From NCBI GenBank assembly GCA_963725655.1, contig CAVRYY010000003.1, positions 558,001-622,000 of the forward strand: a stretch of 64,000 nt of DNA. The letters are read 5' to 3'. Origin of the DNA: CAVRXT01 sp963725655 (GTDB taxonomy: Bacteria; Acidobacteriota; Terriglobia; Acidiferrales; UBA7541). This document shows, piece by piece, positions 1-7,756 of the stretch; the stretch's first letter is position 1; the number at the start of each line of letters is the position of its first letter. The notes beneath the pieces were generated by a model, which worked only from the letters and a program-made list of their open reading frames with translations, searched no databases and had not been told where the DNA came from. The translations under genes were made by a program, and so were the position numbers.

Positions 1-316
1 GGAAATTCCCGATCTGATCGATTTTCAGAATAAATATTCCGCCAAGGGATTCACGGTTTTAGGCGTGGCCATGGACGAAGAAGGCAAAAGCGTGGTCGAG
101 CCATTCGTCCAGAAAGAGCAATTCGACGTCCAGGGGCAGAAACTCACCATGAACTATCCCATCGTCCTCGGCGATGACGACATCGCCGCCAAGTTCGGCG
201 GCATGCTCGGATACCCCACCAGCTGGTTCATTTCCCGCGATGGCAAGATGATGAAGCACGTCATTGGCGGCATCACCGCCGGCGAGCTCGAAAAAGAAAT
301 TCAATCTTTGCTCTAG
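1..316 (+). CDS. TlpA/ResA-like thioredoxin-fold protein, 5' truncated by window edge
   Basis: The reading frame is open from base 2 to the TAG at 314-316, and the N-terminus lies outside the window. The visible part begins E-I-P-D-L, has a beta strand ending in V-A-M-D and then G-Y-P-T-S-W, where the proline fits the cis-Pro loop of the thioredoxin fold, followed by F-I-S-R-D-G-K. This is the usual C-terminal half of TlpA/ResA/AhpC-TSA proteins. The catalytic CxxC would lie upstream and cannot be checked. The likely role is extracytoplasmic thiol-disulfide exchange. It lies 58 bases before cyaY and is in a run with a DsbD-alpha-like gene, which supports a periplasmic redox role. Family assignment is confident; the substrate is unknown. 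Confidence 0.8.
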   Translation, partial: EIPDLIDFQNKYSAKGFTVLGVAMDEEGKSVVEPFVQKEQFDVQGQKLTMNYPIVLGDDDIAAKFGGMLGYPTSWFISRDGKMMKHVIGGITAGELEKEIQSLL

Positions 317-374
317 CCCGGCCGGGCGGCGCGAGTTGCGCGCCCGCATTCCCAGGGAGTAACCTGCATCCACC

Positions 375-704
375 ATGGAAGAACGCGAATTTCAAAAGCA
401 ATCCGACGCCGCACTGGAAGATTTGCGGGAACGCCTGCTGAATCTTAGCGATCACCACGTTTTCGAGGTGGAAGGCGGAAGTGGCAAGCTCGAAATTCAG
501 TTTGAAGACGAGCACTCCACCCGTTTCGTCATTAGCCCGAATTCACCGGTGCGCCAGATTTGGATCTCCGCACTTACTACCAGCTTCAAACTGGGCTGGT
601 CGGAGGCCGAAAAGGCGTTTGTGCTGGAAAAGACCGGCGAGACCCTCCCCGTCCTGATGGCGCGGATCATGTCGCAGCAGCTCGGCACCGCGGTGCAGGT
701 GTAA
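375..704 (+). CDS. cyaY: Frataxin-like iron-binding protein CyaY
   Basis: The 109-residue product has the usual length of bacterial frataxins. An acidic N-terminal helix (E2, E3, E5, D11, E15, D16) is followed by the beta sheet with F-V-I-S-P-N-S-P-V-R-Q-I-W-I-S-A, which matches the conserved frataxin strand containing asparagine and the Q-I-W core. Frataxins bind iron and modulate Fe-S cluster assembly through the cysteine desulfurase complex. The ATG has GGGAGT upstream. It sits between a thioredoxin-fold gene and a DsbD-alpha-like gene on the same strand. No isc genes are visible nearby. Confidence 0.85.
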   Translation: MEEREFQKQSDAALEDLRERLLNLSDHHVFEVEGGSGKLEIQFEDEHSTRFVISPNSPVRQIWISALTTSFKLGWSEAEKAFVLEKTGETLPVLMARIMSQQLGTAVQV

Positions 705-734
705 AAGCCGGCGCCGGCGATATCCACACTCGGA

Positions 735-1352
735 GTGTTTCACGTGAAACAACCAAGGACGGTGTTGCTGACGGCAATGATGATAGCGGCTGGGGCCTGC
801 TCATTGGTGCCGGTCCTGGGACTGGCCGGTAGTTTTCCGTATCCGCAGGACGGCGGAGCATCGCAAGCGCTCGCCAATGCCGCGTCGCTGGTTAAGCCGC
901 ACGTCTTCCTATCGGCGGCGCCGCAAGTCCGGGGATCGGCGTTTGAAATGGCAGTGGTTGTGGACATAGCTCCCGGCTATCACATGAATTCCCATAAGCC
1001 GCTGGACGAATTCCTGATTCCCACCACCCTCACCGCGCAAGCGCCGGCAGGGCTAAAGCCCGGCGAAGTGGCGTATCCCGCGGGAGAATTACGCACTTTT
1101 TCCTTTTCGCCCAACAAGCCGCTCTCGGTTTACTCCGCAAAAGCAACGTTCCGCCTGAAAATCGATGTGGCGGCCGACGCCGCGCTCGGGCCGCAGACGA
1201 TCCCGATGACGCTGCGCTATCAAGCCTGCAACGACACTTCCTGCCTGCCTCCGGTAAAGGTTGCGGTGAACGCCAAAGTGGAAATTGCCGCCGCCGGCAC
1301 GAAATCGCACGCAACCAATCCGGAACTCTTCCCCTCGGCCGCAAAACAGTAG
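735..1352 (+). CDS. DsbD N-terminal (alpha) domain-like exported protein
   Basis: A 205-residue protein with a hydrophobic N-terminal segment (about residues 10-32) consistent with a signal peptide. The body resembles the periplasmic alpha domain of thiol:disulfide interchange protein DsbD, and its C-terminal third carries Y-Q-A-C-N-D-T-S-C-L-P-P, the paired-cysteine signature of that domain. It lacks the DsbD transmembrane and thioredoxin domains, so it is a stand-alone alpha domain that probably passes electrons to TlpA-like partners such as the gene at the window start. The GTG start is chosen because it supplies the basic residues K5 and R8 before the hydrophobic stretch; a start at ATG 777 would lack them. 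The start lies within the parS site. Confidence 0.75.
   Translation: MFHVKQPRTVLLTAMMIAAGACSLVPVLGLAGSFPYPQDGGASQALANAASLVKPHVFLSAAPQVRGSAFEMAVVVDIAPGYHMNSHKPLDEFLIPTTLTAQAPAGLKPGEVAYPAGELRTFSFSPNKPLSVYSAKATFRLKIDVAADAALGPQTIPMTLRYQACNDTSCLPPVKVAVNAKVEIAAAGTKSHATNPELFPSAAKQ
736..751. promoter_or_regulatory. parS centromere site (ParB-binding palindrome)
   Basis: The 16 bases TGTTTCACGTGAAACA form a perfect palindrome identical to the canonical chromosomal parS consensus recognised by ParB/Spo0J. ParB loads at such sites and spreads to organise the origin region and recruit SMC and ParA. parS sites are normally within the origin-proximal part of the chromosome, so this suggests the location of the window. 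The site overlaps the putative GTG start (735-737) and first codons of the downstream gene. No second full match was found when reading the window. Confidence 0.9.
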
Positions 1353-1398
1353 TATTTCCCCGGAGATTTAGAAGCGAAGCGGTGACGGCGGGAACGAA

Positions 1399-2292
1399 TT
1401 AGATATGCAGAGGGCCGATCGGAATGGTCTGCGAGGCGATGATGAGTTCGCCGCGGAAGGTGGATTCCGCGGGCCGGCGGTTGAGCGCTTCTTCGGCGCA
1501 GATACGGACCACATCGTAATTATTGTTGGTTTCCGAGACGTGCGCGAGGATCAAGTACCGGGCTCGACCGTCGAAGTGTTCCGGATCGGCGAGATATTCA
1601 CTGACAATCGAATTTGAAAGGTGCCCGGTGCGGCTCATTACTCGCTGTTTGATGTGCCAGGGATACGGCCCCACCTTCAGCATCTCCAGGTCGTGGTTCG
1701 ATTCCAGGATCAGGCAGTCGCAATCCCGCAAATGCTGTTTGACCAGCTCCGGAAGATAGCCCAGATCGGTGACGATTCCCACTTTCGATCCGTTGGACCG
1801 GAAACTGAATCCGATAGGATCCACCGCATCATGGGGAATCGCGAACGGCGATATTTCGATGTCCCCGATCGTAAACCGCTGCCCCGGGCGGATAAATTCC
1901 ACCCGGCCCATTTTTTTTACGATTCCTTCGGTCAGCCCTTTCAGAATTTCGCGATGGGTTAGTTCGGTGAGGTAGGCGGTGGTTTTCCAGGAACGCGCGA
2001 TGTGCGCCATCCCGCCGCAATGATCGGAATGCTCGTGGGAGATAAGGATGCCGTCGAGGTGGTTGATGCAGCGGCCCAGCGCTTCCAGCCGGCGCAGCAG
2101 TTCTTTCTTGCCCAGCCCGGCGTCGATCAGCAGAGACGTGTTATCCGTCTCCAGCAAGGTGCAGTTGCCGGAACTACCCGACGCGAGAACTGTGATCCGG
2201 AACGAGATACGCTTGACCCTTCGGATTGCTATCGGGCCCCCACATATGGGCCCTGACGTGGCGATGATCGCAAGTTGCAGGGCGAACGTCAA
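1399..2292 (-). CDS. MBL-fold metallohydrolase, WalJ/YycJ type
   Basis: The product carries the beta-lactamase-fold signature H86-E-H88-S-D90-H91 after an N-terminal V-L-A-S-G-S-S-G-N-C-T strand, which is typical of the YycJ/WalJ family of metal-dependent hydrolases. Later metal ligands lie in G-I-V-T-D-L-G and I-L-E-S-N-H-D. YycJ proteins are predicted nucleases linked to DNA metabolism and cell-wall regulation in Firmicutes; the role here is not known. The first 32 or so residues precede the conserved fold and may not all be translated, but no better start codon is seen closer to the domain. It lies 70 bases downstream of the M16 peptidase on the same strand. Confidence 0.8.
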   Translation of the reverse strand: MTFALQLAIIATSGPICGGPIAIRRVKRISFRITVLASGSSGNCTLLETDNTSLLIDAGLGKKELLRRLEALGRCINHLDGILISHEHSDHCGGMAHIARSWKTTAYLTELTHREILKGLTEGIVKKMGRVEFIRPGQRFTIGDIEISPFAIPHDAVDPIGFSFRSNGSKVGIVTDLGYLPELVKQHLRDCDCLILESNHDLEMLKVGPYPWHIKQRVMSRTGHLSNSIVSEYLADPEHFDGRARYLILAHVSETNNNYDVVRICAEEALNRRPAESTFRGELIIASQTIPIGPLHI

Positions 2293-2362
2293 CCGAAACC
2301 GGCGCCGGCCCGCTAACTACTCCGCCGCTACACGGCCCGGCGCTGCGCCGGGAGGCCCGGCG

Positions 2363-3640
2363 TCAGCAGGACAGATCCTCCGCGGTGAGTGTGAATCCGT
2401 TCAAATTGCCCACCACCGACGCCGCAATTCCTCCGGAACGGAACAGTTCCCGGGCAATCGCGCGCAGGTCTTCGCGGGTAACCGCTTCGAGTCCGGCGAT
2501 CAAATCGTCCATGGAATAAAAGCGGTTGAAATAAATGTGGTGCCGCGCCAGATTGGACATCCGCGCCCCGGAAGATTCCAGCGAGAGCAGCATCGCGCCT
2601 TTTAGATGGTCTTTGGCTCGCCGCAACTCTTCTTCGCTCACCAGATTTTCTTTCATGTCGCGAAATTCCATGAGCACCGAATCCACCACTTTCCGCGCGG
2701 TCGCCAGCGCCGTGCCGGCATAAACCGACAGCACCCCGGTATCGCTGTAAGGATTCAGGTCGCTGAACACCGCATAAGCCAGCCCTTGTTTCTCGCGAAT
2801 ATTCTGAAACAGCCGCGACGACATCCCTCCGCCCAGCAGATTATTCAGCAGCGAAATGCCGAACCGCCGCTCATCGGCCATGGGAAAGGCCCGCACGCCC
2901 AGGCAAATATGTACCTGCTCGAGTTCGCTCTTGGACCGCAAATTCACCCGCGGGGAGGTGGCCGGAACAGGATCCGCGCTGCTGTCGGTGATCGGCGCCA
3001 GCGCCCCAAATCGCGGCGCGGCCAGTTCCTTCAATTCCGGCAAGGTGATGTGGCCGGCGGCGGTGATCACCATATTGTTGGGCGCATACCACGAGCGAAA
3101 TGTGTCGCGCACCAGCGGCGCGTTGAAGCTCGATACGGTTTCTTCGGTCCCGAGAATCGGCCGGCCGATGGGATGATTGTTCCAAAAATTCTGGCTGAAC
3201 TGCTCGTGCACCAGATCCTCGGGATTGTCCTGGGTCATTTTGATTTCTTCCAGGATCACCGACTTTTCCCGCTCCAGATCTTCCTCCGCAAATTTGGGAT
3301 GCAACACCATATCGCTCACCACGTCGAAGGCGATCCCGGCATGCTCGTCGAGCACCCGGGTGTTGAAGCACACCATCTCGCGCGAAGTGAATGCGTCCAG
3401 CATTCCGCCCAGGGCGTCCACCGCCCGGGCGATGTCTTCCGCGGAGCGCGTCGCGGTGCCTTTGAAAACCATGTGTTCGATGAAATGGGAAATTCCGTTG
3501 AGTTTGGCGGGTTCGCGCCGCGACCCTCGCCGCAGCCAGATCCCGGCGGAAACCGAACGCACTTCCGCCATGGGTTCGGCGATCAGCACCAAACCGTTCG
3601 GAAGCGTTTCCATTTGGATTGTGCGCTTTGTCGTTTTCAC
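2363..3640 (-). CDS. M16 family zinc metallopeptidase (processing-peptidase-like)
   Basis: The inverted zinc motif H52-F-I-E55-H56 is followed about 76 residues later by the third ligand region L-E-E-I (E131/E132), as expected for pitrilysin/MPP-beta type M16 peptidases. The C-terminal half contains the G-G-G-M-S-S-R-L-F glycine-rich segment typical of single-domain bacterial homologues. The GTG at 3640 is used because homologues begin a few residues before L-P-N-G-L. The same frame is open to 3781, but the extra residues look non-coding. An ATG at 3613 is an alternative. Bacterial members degrade or process peptides; no substrate can be inferred. It is probably co-transcribed with the downstream MBL hydrolase. 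Confidence 0.88.
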   Translation of the reverse strand: MKTTKRTIQMETLPNGLVLIAEPMAEVRSVSAGIWLRRGSRREPAKLNGISHFIEHMVFKGTATRSAEDIARAVDALGGMLDAFTSREMVCFNTRVLDEHAGIAFDVVSDMVLHPKFAEEDLEREKSVILEEIKMTQDNPEDLVHEQFSQNFWNNHPIGRPILGTEETVSSFNAPLVRDTFRSWYAPNNMVITAAGHITLPELKELAAPRFGALAPITDSSADPVPATSPRVNLRSKSELEQVHICLGVRAFPMADERRFGISLLNNLLGGGMSSRLFQNIREKQGLAYAVFSDLNPYSDTGVLSVYAGTALATARKVVDSVLMEFRDMKENLVSEEELRRAKDHLKGAMLLSLESSGARMSNLARHHIYFNRFYSMDDLIAGLEAVTREDLRAIARELFRSGGIAASVVGNLNGFTLTAEDLSC

Positions 3641-3671
3641 ACTTCTATTGTGACAGGTAGGGCGGGCGTTG

Positions 3672-3854
3672 TCACAGCCGACGCCGGCGGGGTGTTGCGG
3701 GAATTTCGCGGGTCTTGCGGACACGGCCAAATACGTCACCTCTGGCGATCCCACTGGCGTCGCCTGCGTCAATCGCCGCACGCAGCGCGGCTAGCTTCGA
3801 TTCATATTGCTGTTGGATTGTGGGCTTCGTAGGTTTCACGGTTCCCGTTATCAC
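3672..3854 (-). pseudogene. Possible ParD-like antitoxin C-terminal remnant
   Basis: A 60-codon frame starting at GTG 3854 contains L-A-A-L-R-A-A-I-D-A-G-D-A-S-G followed by G-D-V-F-G-R-V-R. This resembles the C-terminal helix and toxin-binding tail of ParD-type antitoxins. The ribbon-helix-helix DNA-binding half is missing: upstream codons are proline- and arginine-rich and run into a stop after about 23 codons. No ParE-like toxin follows; the M16 peptidase start is only 31 bases downstream. It is either a decayed antitoxin or a chance similarity. Confidence is low. Confidence 0.3.
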
Positions 3855-3996
3855 AGGCGGGACGCGAGTGACTACCGGGTTTTTCCGACCAACGATGCGT
3901 GGTGCGGGCCGACAGCCGAGCTAGCCTGGAGAGAGAAGCCGGGCTGGGCCTCGCCGTCCTGAAGTCACGGCCAGACCCGTTCCGGGCAATGCGCGT

Positions 3997-5385
3997 CTAT
4001 AGCGATCGCAGGAAGTTCAGCAAGTCCTGCTGCTGCTGCGGAGTCAACGCGTTGAAGTTGGCGATCACTCCGTTGGCTTCCGATCCGGAGCTGGAGTGCT
4101 GCTCGATCGCCTGCATCAGGTCGGAAGTCCGGCCGTCATGCAGAAAAAAGATGCGCTTGCCGACGCCCCACAAGGGCGCGGTGCGGAATTGGTTTCCGGT
4201 GGCGTTTCCCTGGGACACGTTGTCGGCTAAACCGCTGCCCATATCGTGCACCAGAAAATCGGAAAAGGCGTTTACCGTCTGGTTGGTTTTCCCGGTGATG
4301 TGGGAAGTGCTGCCGGTGTTGATGGCCGGGGTGTGGCACAGATTGCAGCCGGCGGTTGTGAAGTCCTGCTGGCCGCGGATGGTTGACGAGGTCTGTTGCG
4401 CCGGCTGGGGCGCCGCCAGCAGCCGAGCGAACGACGCAAAGTTCACGATGTCCGAAGAAAAACCCGAAGGAAGCATAGCGGACTCGGGAGTCATGTTGGT
4501 TTCGTCCTCGGGCGTTCCGTTCAGCATGCAGCCGGGAGTTTCGTCGCGTTCGTTGCCGAACAGTTCGTTGGTGACGCCAATTTCCACGTTGTAGGCTTCG
4601 CCGGCAAACATCAGCATCGATTTGTTCTGCGCCTTCCAGCCAAAGCGGGTGACGGTTCCGTCGTTTCCGCTGAGGTTGGCATGGCCTGAGATTCCCAGCG
4701 CCGCTTTATTCGGGTTGGCCGCGTTGGCCAAGATATTCGCGTCGGTTATGCTTTCCACCAGCCCCGCTCCGTACAGCGGCGTAGGTATGCGGTAGATGAC
4801 GTTGTTGTTGGCCACCGCGTCGACGAAGTCCGGTTGCGCGATGGTGCATTGCCCCGCATCGTTCCGCCCGGTGATCACGAACAGATCGTGAACCCCTCCG
4901 TCGGGTGTGCCATCGGGATTGGAAATGAAGCGAGCTTCGCGGACCGGGCCGCTCAGGGTAATAAACGAAGGAATCTGATTCTGCGCTCCGTTTAATGTGG
5001 CCACTGCGACTTGCGGATTCACCGCGGGAGCCGATCCACCCGCCGTCGGGTTGATGTGGCAGCCCACGCAACTGTTCATGTTAAATCGCGGTCCGAGGCC
5101 GGTGGAAACGGTATCGGTGGCCTTGAAGCGAGCCAGCGCCGCGAGGAAGTAATTGTTGTAGACCTGCGGGAGTCCCGCCAACGGACCGCCCACTCCAGGT
5201 CCGCCGCCGCGAACGCCCGGATCGTGGGCCGGCAACTGCCCGAGCGACACGGTGGCGAACGCCAGAATCATTAAAGCTATACTCAATGCGGCAATTTTAC
5301 CGCGATGACCGAAGCTCGCTGGGCGAGTCCGGCGATTTCCAAACCACTCGCATAGCACATCTACACGCCGATTGATTTGATTCAT
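3997..5385 (-). CDS. Di-haem c-type oxidoreductase, DUF1111 (DHOR) family, exported
   Basis: The 462-residue protein has an N-terminal hydrophobic segment (about residues 30-50), then haem-binding C106-V-G-C-H110 and C347-N-L-C-H351, and near the end F-F-L-H-D-G-R-T-S-D-L. This arrangement is typical of DUF1111, a family related to MauG and di-haem peroxidases and called putative thiol oxidoreductases. Cytochrome attachment implies an extracytoplasmic location. The ATG at 5385 is preferred over the upstream in-frame start at 5454 because it has a strong AGGGGGG ribosome-binding site 5 bases upstream and is followed by the signal segment. It appears to be a single gene; the redox partner is unknown. 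Confidence 0.85.
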   Translation of the reverse strand: MNQINRRVDVLCEWFGNRRTRPASFGHRGKIAALSIALMILAFATVSLGQLPAHDPGVRGGGPGVGGPLAGLPQVYNNYFLAALARFKATDTVSTGLGPRFNMNSCVGCHINPTAGGSAPAVNPQVAVATLNGAQNQIPSFITLSGPVREARFISNPDGTPDGGVHDLFVITGRNDAGQCTIAQPDFVDAVANNNVIYRIPTPLYGAGLVESITDANILANAANPNKAALGISGHANLSGNDGTVTRFGWKAQNKSMLMFAGEAYNVEIGVTNELFGNERDETPGCMLNGTPEDETNMTPESAMLPSGFSSDIVNFASFARLLAAPQPAQQTSSTIRGQQDFTTAGCNLCHTPAINTGSTSHITGKTNQTVNAFSDFLVHDMGSGLADNVSQGNATGNQFRTAPLWGVGKRIFFLHDGRTSDLMQAIEQHSSSGSEANGVIANFNALTPQQQQDLLNFLRSL

Positions 5386-5922
5386 TGTTTCCCCCCTACT
5401 TTTGAGCCGGGCAATCCCTTTAACGGCCGAACGGCCGCGACTTGGCACAAGCACACCCGTAGCGACGGCAATGCGTGCTGGTTAAAATCCGCGGACGAGA
5501 CCCAATAAGGAGCTGCAAACTCGCTGGAACTTCAAGTCAGTTCCAACAAGTTGAGAGAGCAGCGCCCACGTGCCGCGGAACAATACAAATCGAGGTAGGG
5601 AAGCGTCAACTGGCTGTGAGTTCAGATTTAGAACACAGCCACGCGCCTGTCCTTTTCGATTTGATCCGGCTGGGTGAAACTTTTCTTATTGATTTGGCTT
5701 AAATTTTTGGCTGGGGGGCCAAAATTTTCTCGGCTGGGGGACCGAAGTAAGTATTACGCTGGAAAAAATATAAAGAAATAAAAACTTGGCTGTCAGGCAG
5801 TGTAGGCATCCGGCAAAAGGCAGTCAAGCGTAAAGCGCAAAAATTCCGCAATACGTTTTGTCTGTTTCTAAAAAGGCACCTGACCTTTCGTACTATGACG
5901 TTCGTTCCGGTACTACGTGGAA
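5386..5922. other. Non-coding interval of about 540 bases, AT-richer
   Basis: No convincing coding frame is present. The right half (about 5640-5920) is clearly richer in A+T than its surroundings and contains the tandem hairpin repeat described separately. The left end must hold the promoter of the di-haem protein. A GGCCG inverted repeat lies near 5425-5440. Nothing else is recognised; decayed mobile DNA is possible. Confidence 0.5.
5705..5745. repeat. Two tandem imperfect G-rich hairpin units
   Basis: Unit one (5705-5724) has TTTTGGC paired with GCCAAAA around a G-run loop. Unit two (5730-5745) has TCGG paired with CCGA around nearly the same loop. Both contain the core GGCTGGGGG, 23 bases apart. 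They lie in an otherwise empty AT-rich interval. They could be the end of a decayed element or a structured RNA signal. Confidence 0.4.
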
Positions 5923-6504
5923 CTAGGTGAGTTTTTCTTCCGGTGAAAGCTTCCCGTACTCGCTGGAATAACCCAGCGGCACATCGGAATACGTGCCGCG
6001 CCCCGGGAGATAGACCTCGCACACAGAATACGGCCGCGAATAAATGTGGATGCTGGTGGCGCGCTCGCCGAATTCCGCCAGATTCAGCACTTGATGCACC
6101 GGCTGCTCCGGGCGCACCACCCCGGGAGTGGCTTCATCCATGGTGTAAGCGTCGGATTCCTCGATGCGGCATTGGCTGGTGGCGGCGTCGCGCTCCAGCA
6201 CTTTAAAATTCTGCACCTTCAGCCGCCCGATGGGCGTCACCATCCAGCAATTCTGGTCGCGATGGTTGTGCACCCGGCTCACCTGCCCAATGTCCCAGCA
6301 AAGCGACAGCACTTCAAAGAGATCCGACTTGTAAATGAGGTTTCGCGTGTAGTGGCTCTTGGCGTAGAAAAGATAGGGAGCAAGGGTGTCGCGGCGAATC
6401 CAATTTTCCCGAATAAACTTTTCCACGGGATCGATCTCGAATTCCTGTGCGGGAATCTCCTTCAGTCCCTTCACCCAATCATCGATCGCCAGCATGTTAG
6501 GCAT
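5923..6504 (-). CDS. cdoA: Cysteine dioxygenase type I
   Basis: The 193-residue cupin has the iron ligands H79 and H81 in V-H-N-H-R-D-Q-N-C86 and H137 in Q-P-V-H-Q, plus R54 in Y-T-R-N-L for substrate carboxylate binding. It converts L-cysteine and O2 to cysteine sulfinate. C86 and Y155 (in I-Y-S-R-P-Y) align with the Cys93-Tyr157 pair that forms the thioether cofactor in mammalian enzymes, whereas many bacterial homologues have glycine at the cysteine position. GGGAG lies upstream of the ATG. It is transcribed divergently from rlmN. Confidence in the family is high. Confidence 0.9.
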   Translation of the reverse strand: MPNMLAIDDWVKGLKEIPAQEFEIDPVEKFIRENWIRRDTLAPYLFYAKSHYTRNLIYKSDLFEVLSLCWDIGQVSRVHNHRDQNCWMVTPIGRLKVQNFKVLERDAATSQCRIEESDAYTMDEATPGVVRPEQPVHQVLNLAEFGERATSIHIYSRPYSVCEVYLPGRGTYSDVPLGYSSEYGKLSPEEKLT

Positions 6505-6611
6505 CCACGTCTCCCGGAGGCTGCATCGTCACGAACCCTGAAATTATAGCGCGGGCCGGGCGGTCGCCGACACGAAAAGCGCTCGCCGCAGGCGTGCTAT
6601 CCTTAGTCTTT

Positions 6612-7745
6612 ATGCTCCCGGACTCGCTTCCTGCCGCTCCCGCCGCGCCCGAAAACATTCTGGGGAAGTCCGCCGGAGAGTTGCGGGCGCTATGCGTAGC
6701 GCTGGGCGAGCCGGAATATCGCGGCGGCCAGTTGTATCGGGCGATGTACGTCGAGCGCCGCCTGGATTTCCGCGAGATGTCTAATCTGCCCGCGGAGCTG
6801 CGCGCGCGGTTAGCGCGCGACTCCACCATCCAATTACCGGAGATCGTCCGCCGCTACCATTCCGAAGACGGCACGGTGCGATACGTGATGGCGCTGCGCG
6901 AGAATGCCACCTCGACGCTGCCGTCGCGGCCCGCGACCATCGAAACCGTCTTCATGCCGGAGAAAAGCCGCCAGACCATCTGCATTTCCACCCAGGCCGG
7001 CTGCGCGGTGGACTGCCATTTTTGTTTGACGGCTACGCTCGGGCTGATCCGCAATATTTCTTCCGGCGAGATGCTGGGACAAATCATCGCCGCGCTGGCC
7101 GAGAACCGCGACTCGCTCCACCCGCAGACCAATGTGGTGCTGATGGGCCAGGGCGAGCCTTTGCTCAATTACGACGCGGTTTTCGCGGCGCTGAAAATCC
7201 TGCTCGATCCCGCCGGCATGGCCATCTCGCCCAAGCACGTTACGCTCTCGACTTCCGGAATCGTTCCGGGCATCGAACGCATGGCGCTCGAGCCGGTGCG
7301 CCCCAAACTGGCGATCTCCCTCAACGCTTCTCATGACCAACAGCGCGATGAGATCATGCCGATCAATCGCAAGTATCCGCTGGCCGAATTGCTGCGAGCG
7401 TGCCGCGAATATCCGCTGCGCACCTGGGAACACCTGACGTTTGAATACGTGCTGCTGGGGGGATTCAACGACACGCCGGAAGACGCTCGGCGGGTGGTGA
7501 GGCTCCTGGCCAACGTTCGCGCCAAGGTGAATCTAATTCCGTGGAACGCCGGCGAACTGCCTTATCGCACCGCCGGCGCGGCCGAGATCGAAGAGTTTCG
7601 CCGCATTCTCACCGGCAAAGGCCTGCCGGCTTTCGTGCGCTACTCCCGCGGACAAGACGTGATGGCCGCTTGCGGCCAGCTCGCTTTGCTCGAGTCGAAT
7701 TCGTCCACTGCCGGGCTGTCGCAAATCACGCCCGCCGCGCCGTAG
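6612..7745 (+). CDS. rlmN: 23S rRNA (adenine-2503-C2) methyltransferase, radical SAM
   Basis: The radical-SAM cluster motif C-A-V-D-C-H-F-C is followed by the T-A-T-L-G segment typical of RlmN. The second catalytic cysteine is in V-M-A-A-C-G-Q-L near the C-terminus, and the S-L-N-A-S and G-Q-G-E-P-L-L-N-Y motifs are present. RlmN methylates C2 of A2503 in 23S rRNA and A37 of some tRNAs through a methyl-cysteine intermediate. The ATG at 6612 is chosen over GTG 6594. An extended -10-like TGCTATCCT lies just upstream, which would leave a very short leader. It is convergent with the following VWA gene, with 11 bases between them. Confidence 0.93.
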   Translation: MLPDSLPAAPAAPENILGKSAGELRALCVALGEPEYRGGQLYRAMYVERRLDFREMSNLPAELRARLARDSTIQLPEIVRRYHSEDGTVRYVMALRENATSTLPSRPATIETVFMPEKSRQTICISTQAGCAVDCHFCLTATLGLIRNISSGEMLGQIIAALAENRDSLHPQTNVVLMGQGEPLLNYDAVFAALKILLDPAGMAISPKHVTLSTSGIVPGIERMALEPVRPKLAISLNASHDQQRDEIMPINRKYPLAELLRACREYPLRTWEHLTFEYVLLGGFNDTPEDARRVVRLLANVRAKVNLIPWNAGELPYRTAGAAEIEEFRRILTGKGLPAFVRYSRGQDVMAACGQLALLESNSSTAGLSQITPAAP

Positions 7746-7756
7746 AAGGAAGAAAA

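Noticed and set aside
2606..3832. Long plus-strand frame (408 codons) opposite the M16 peptidase
   Set aside because: Its translation is histidine/arginine/glutamine-rich with no family features, a typical shadow of the minus-strand M16 gene with its conserved zinc motif.
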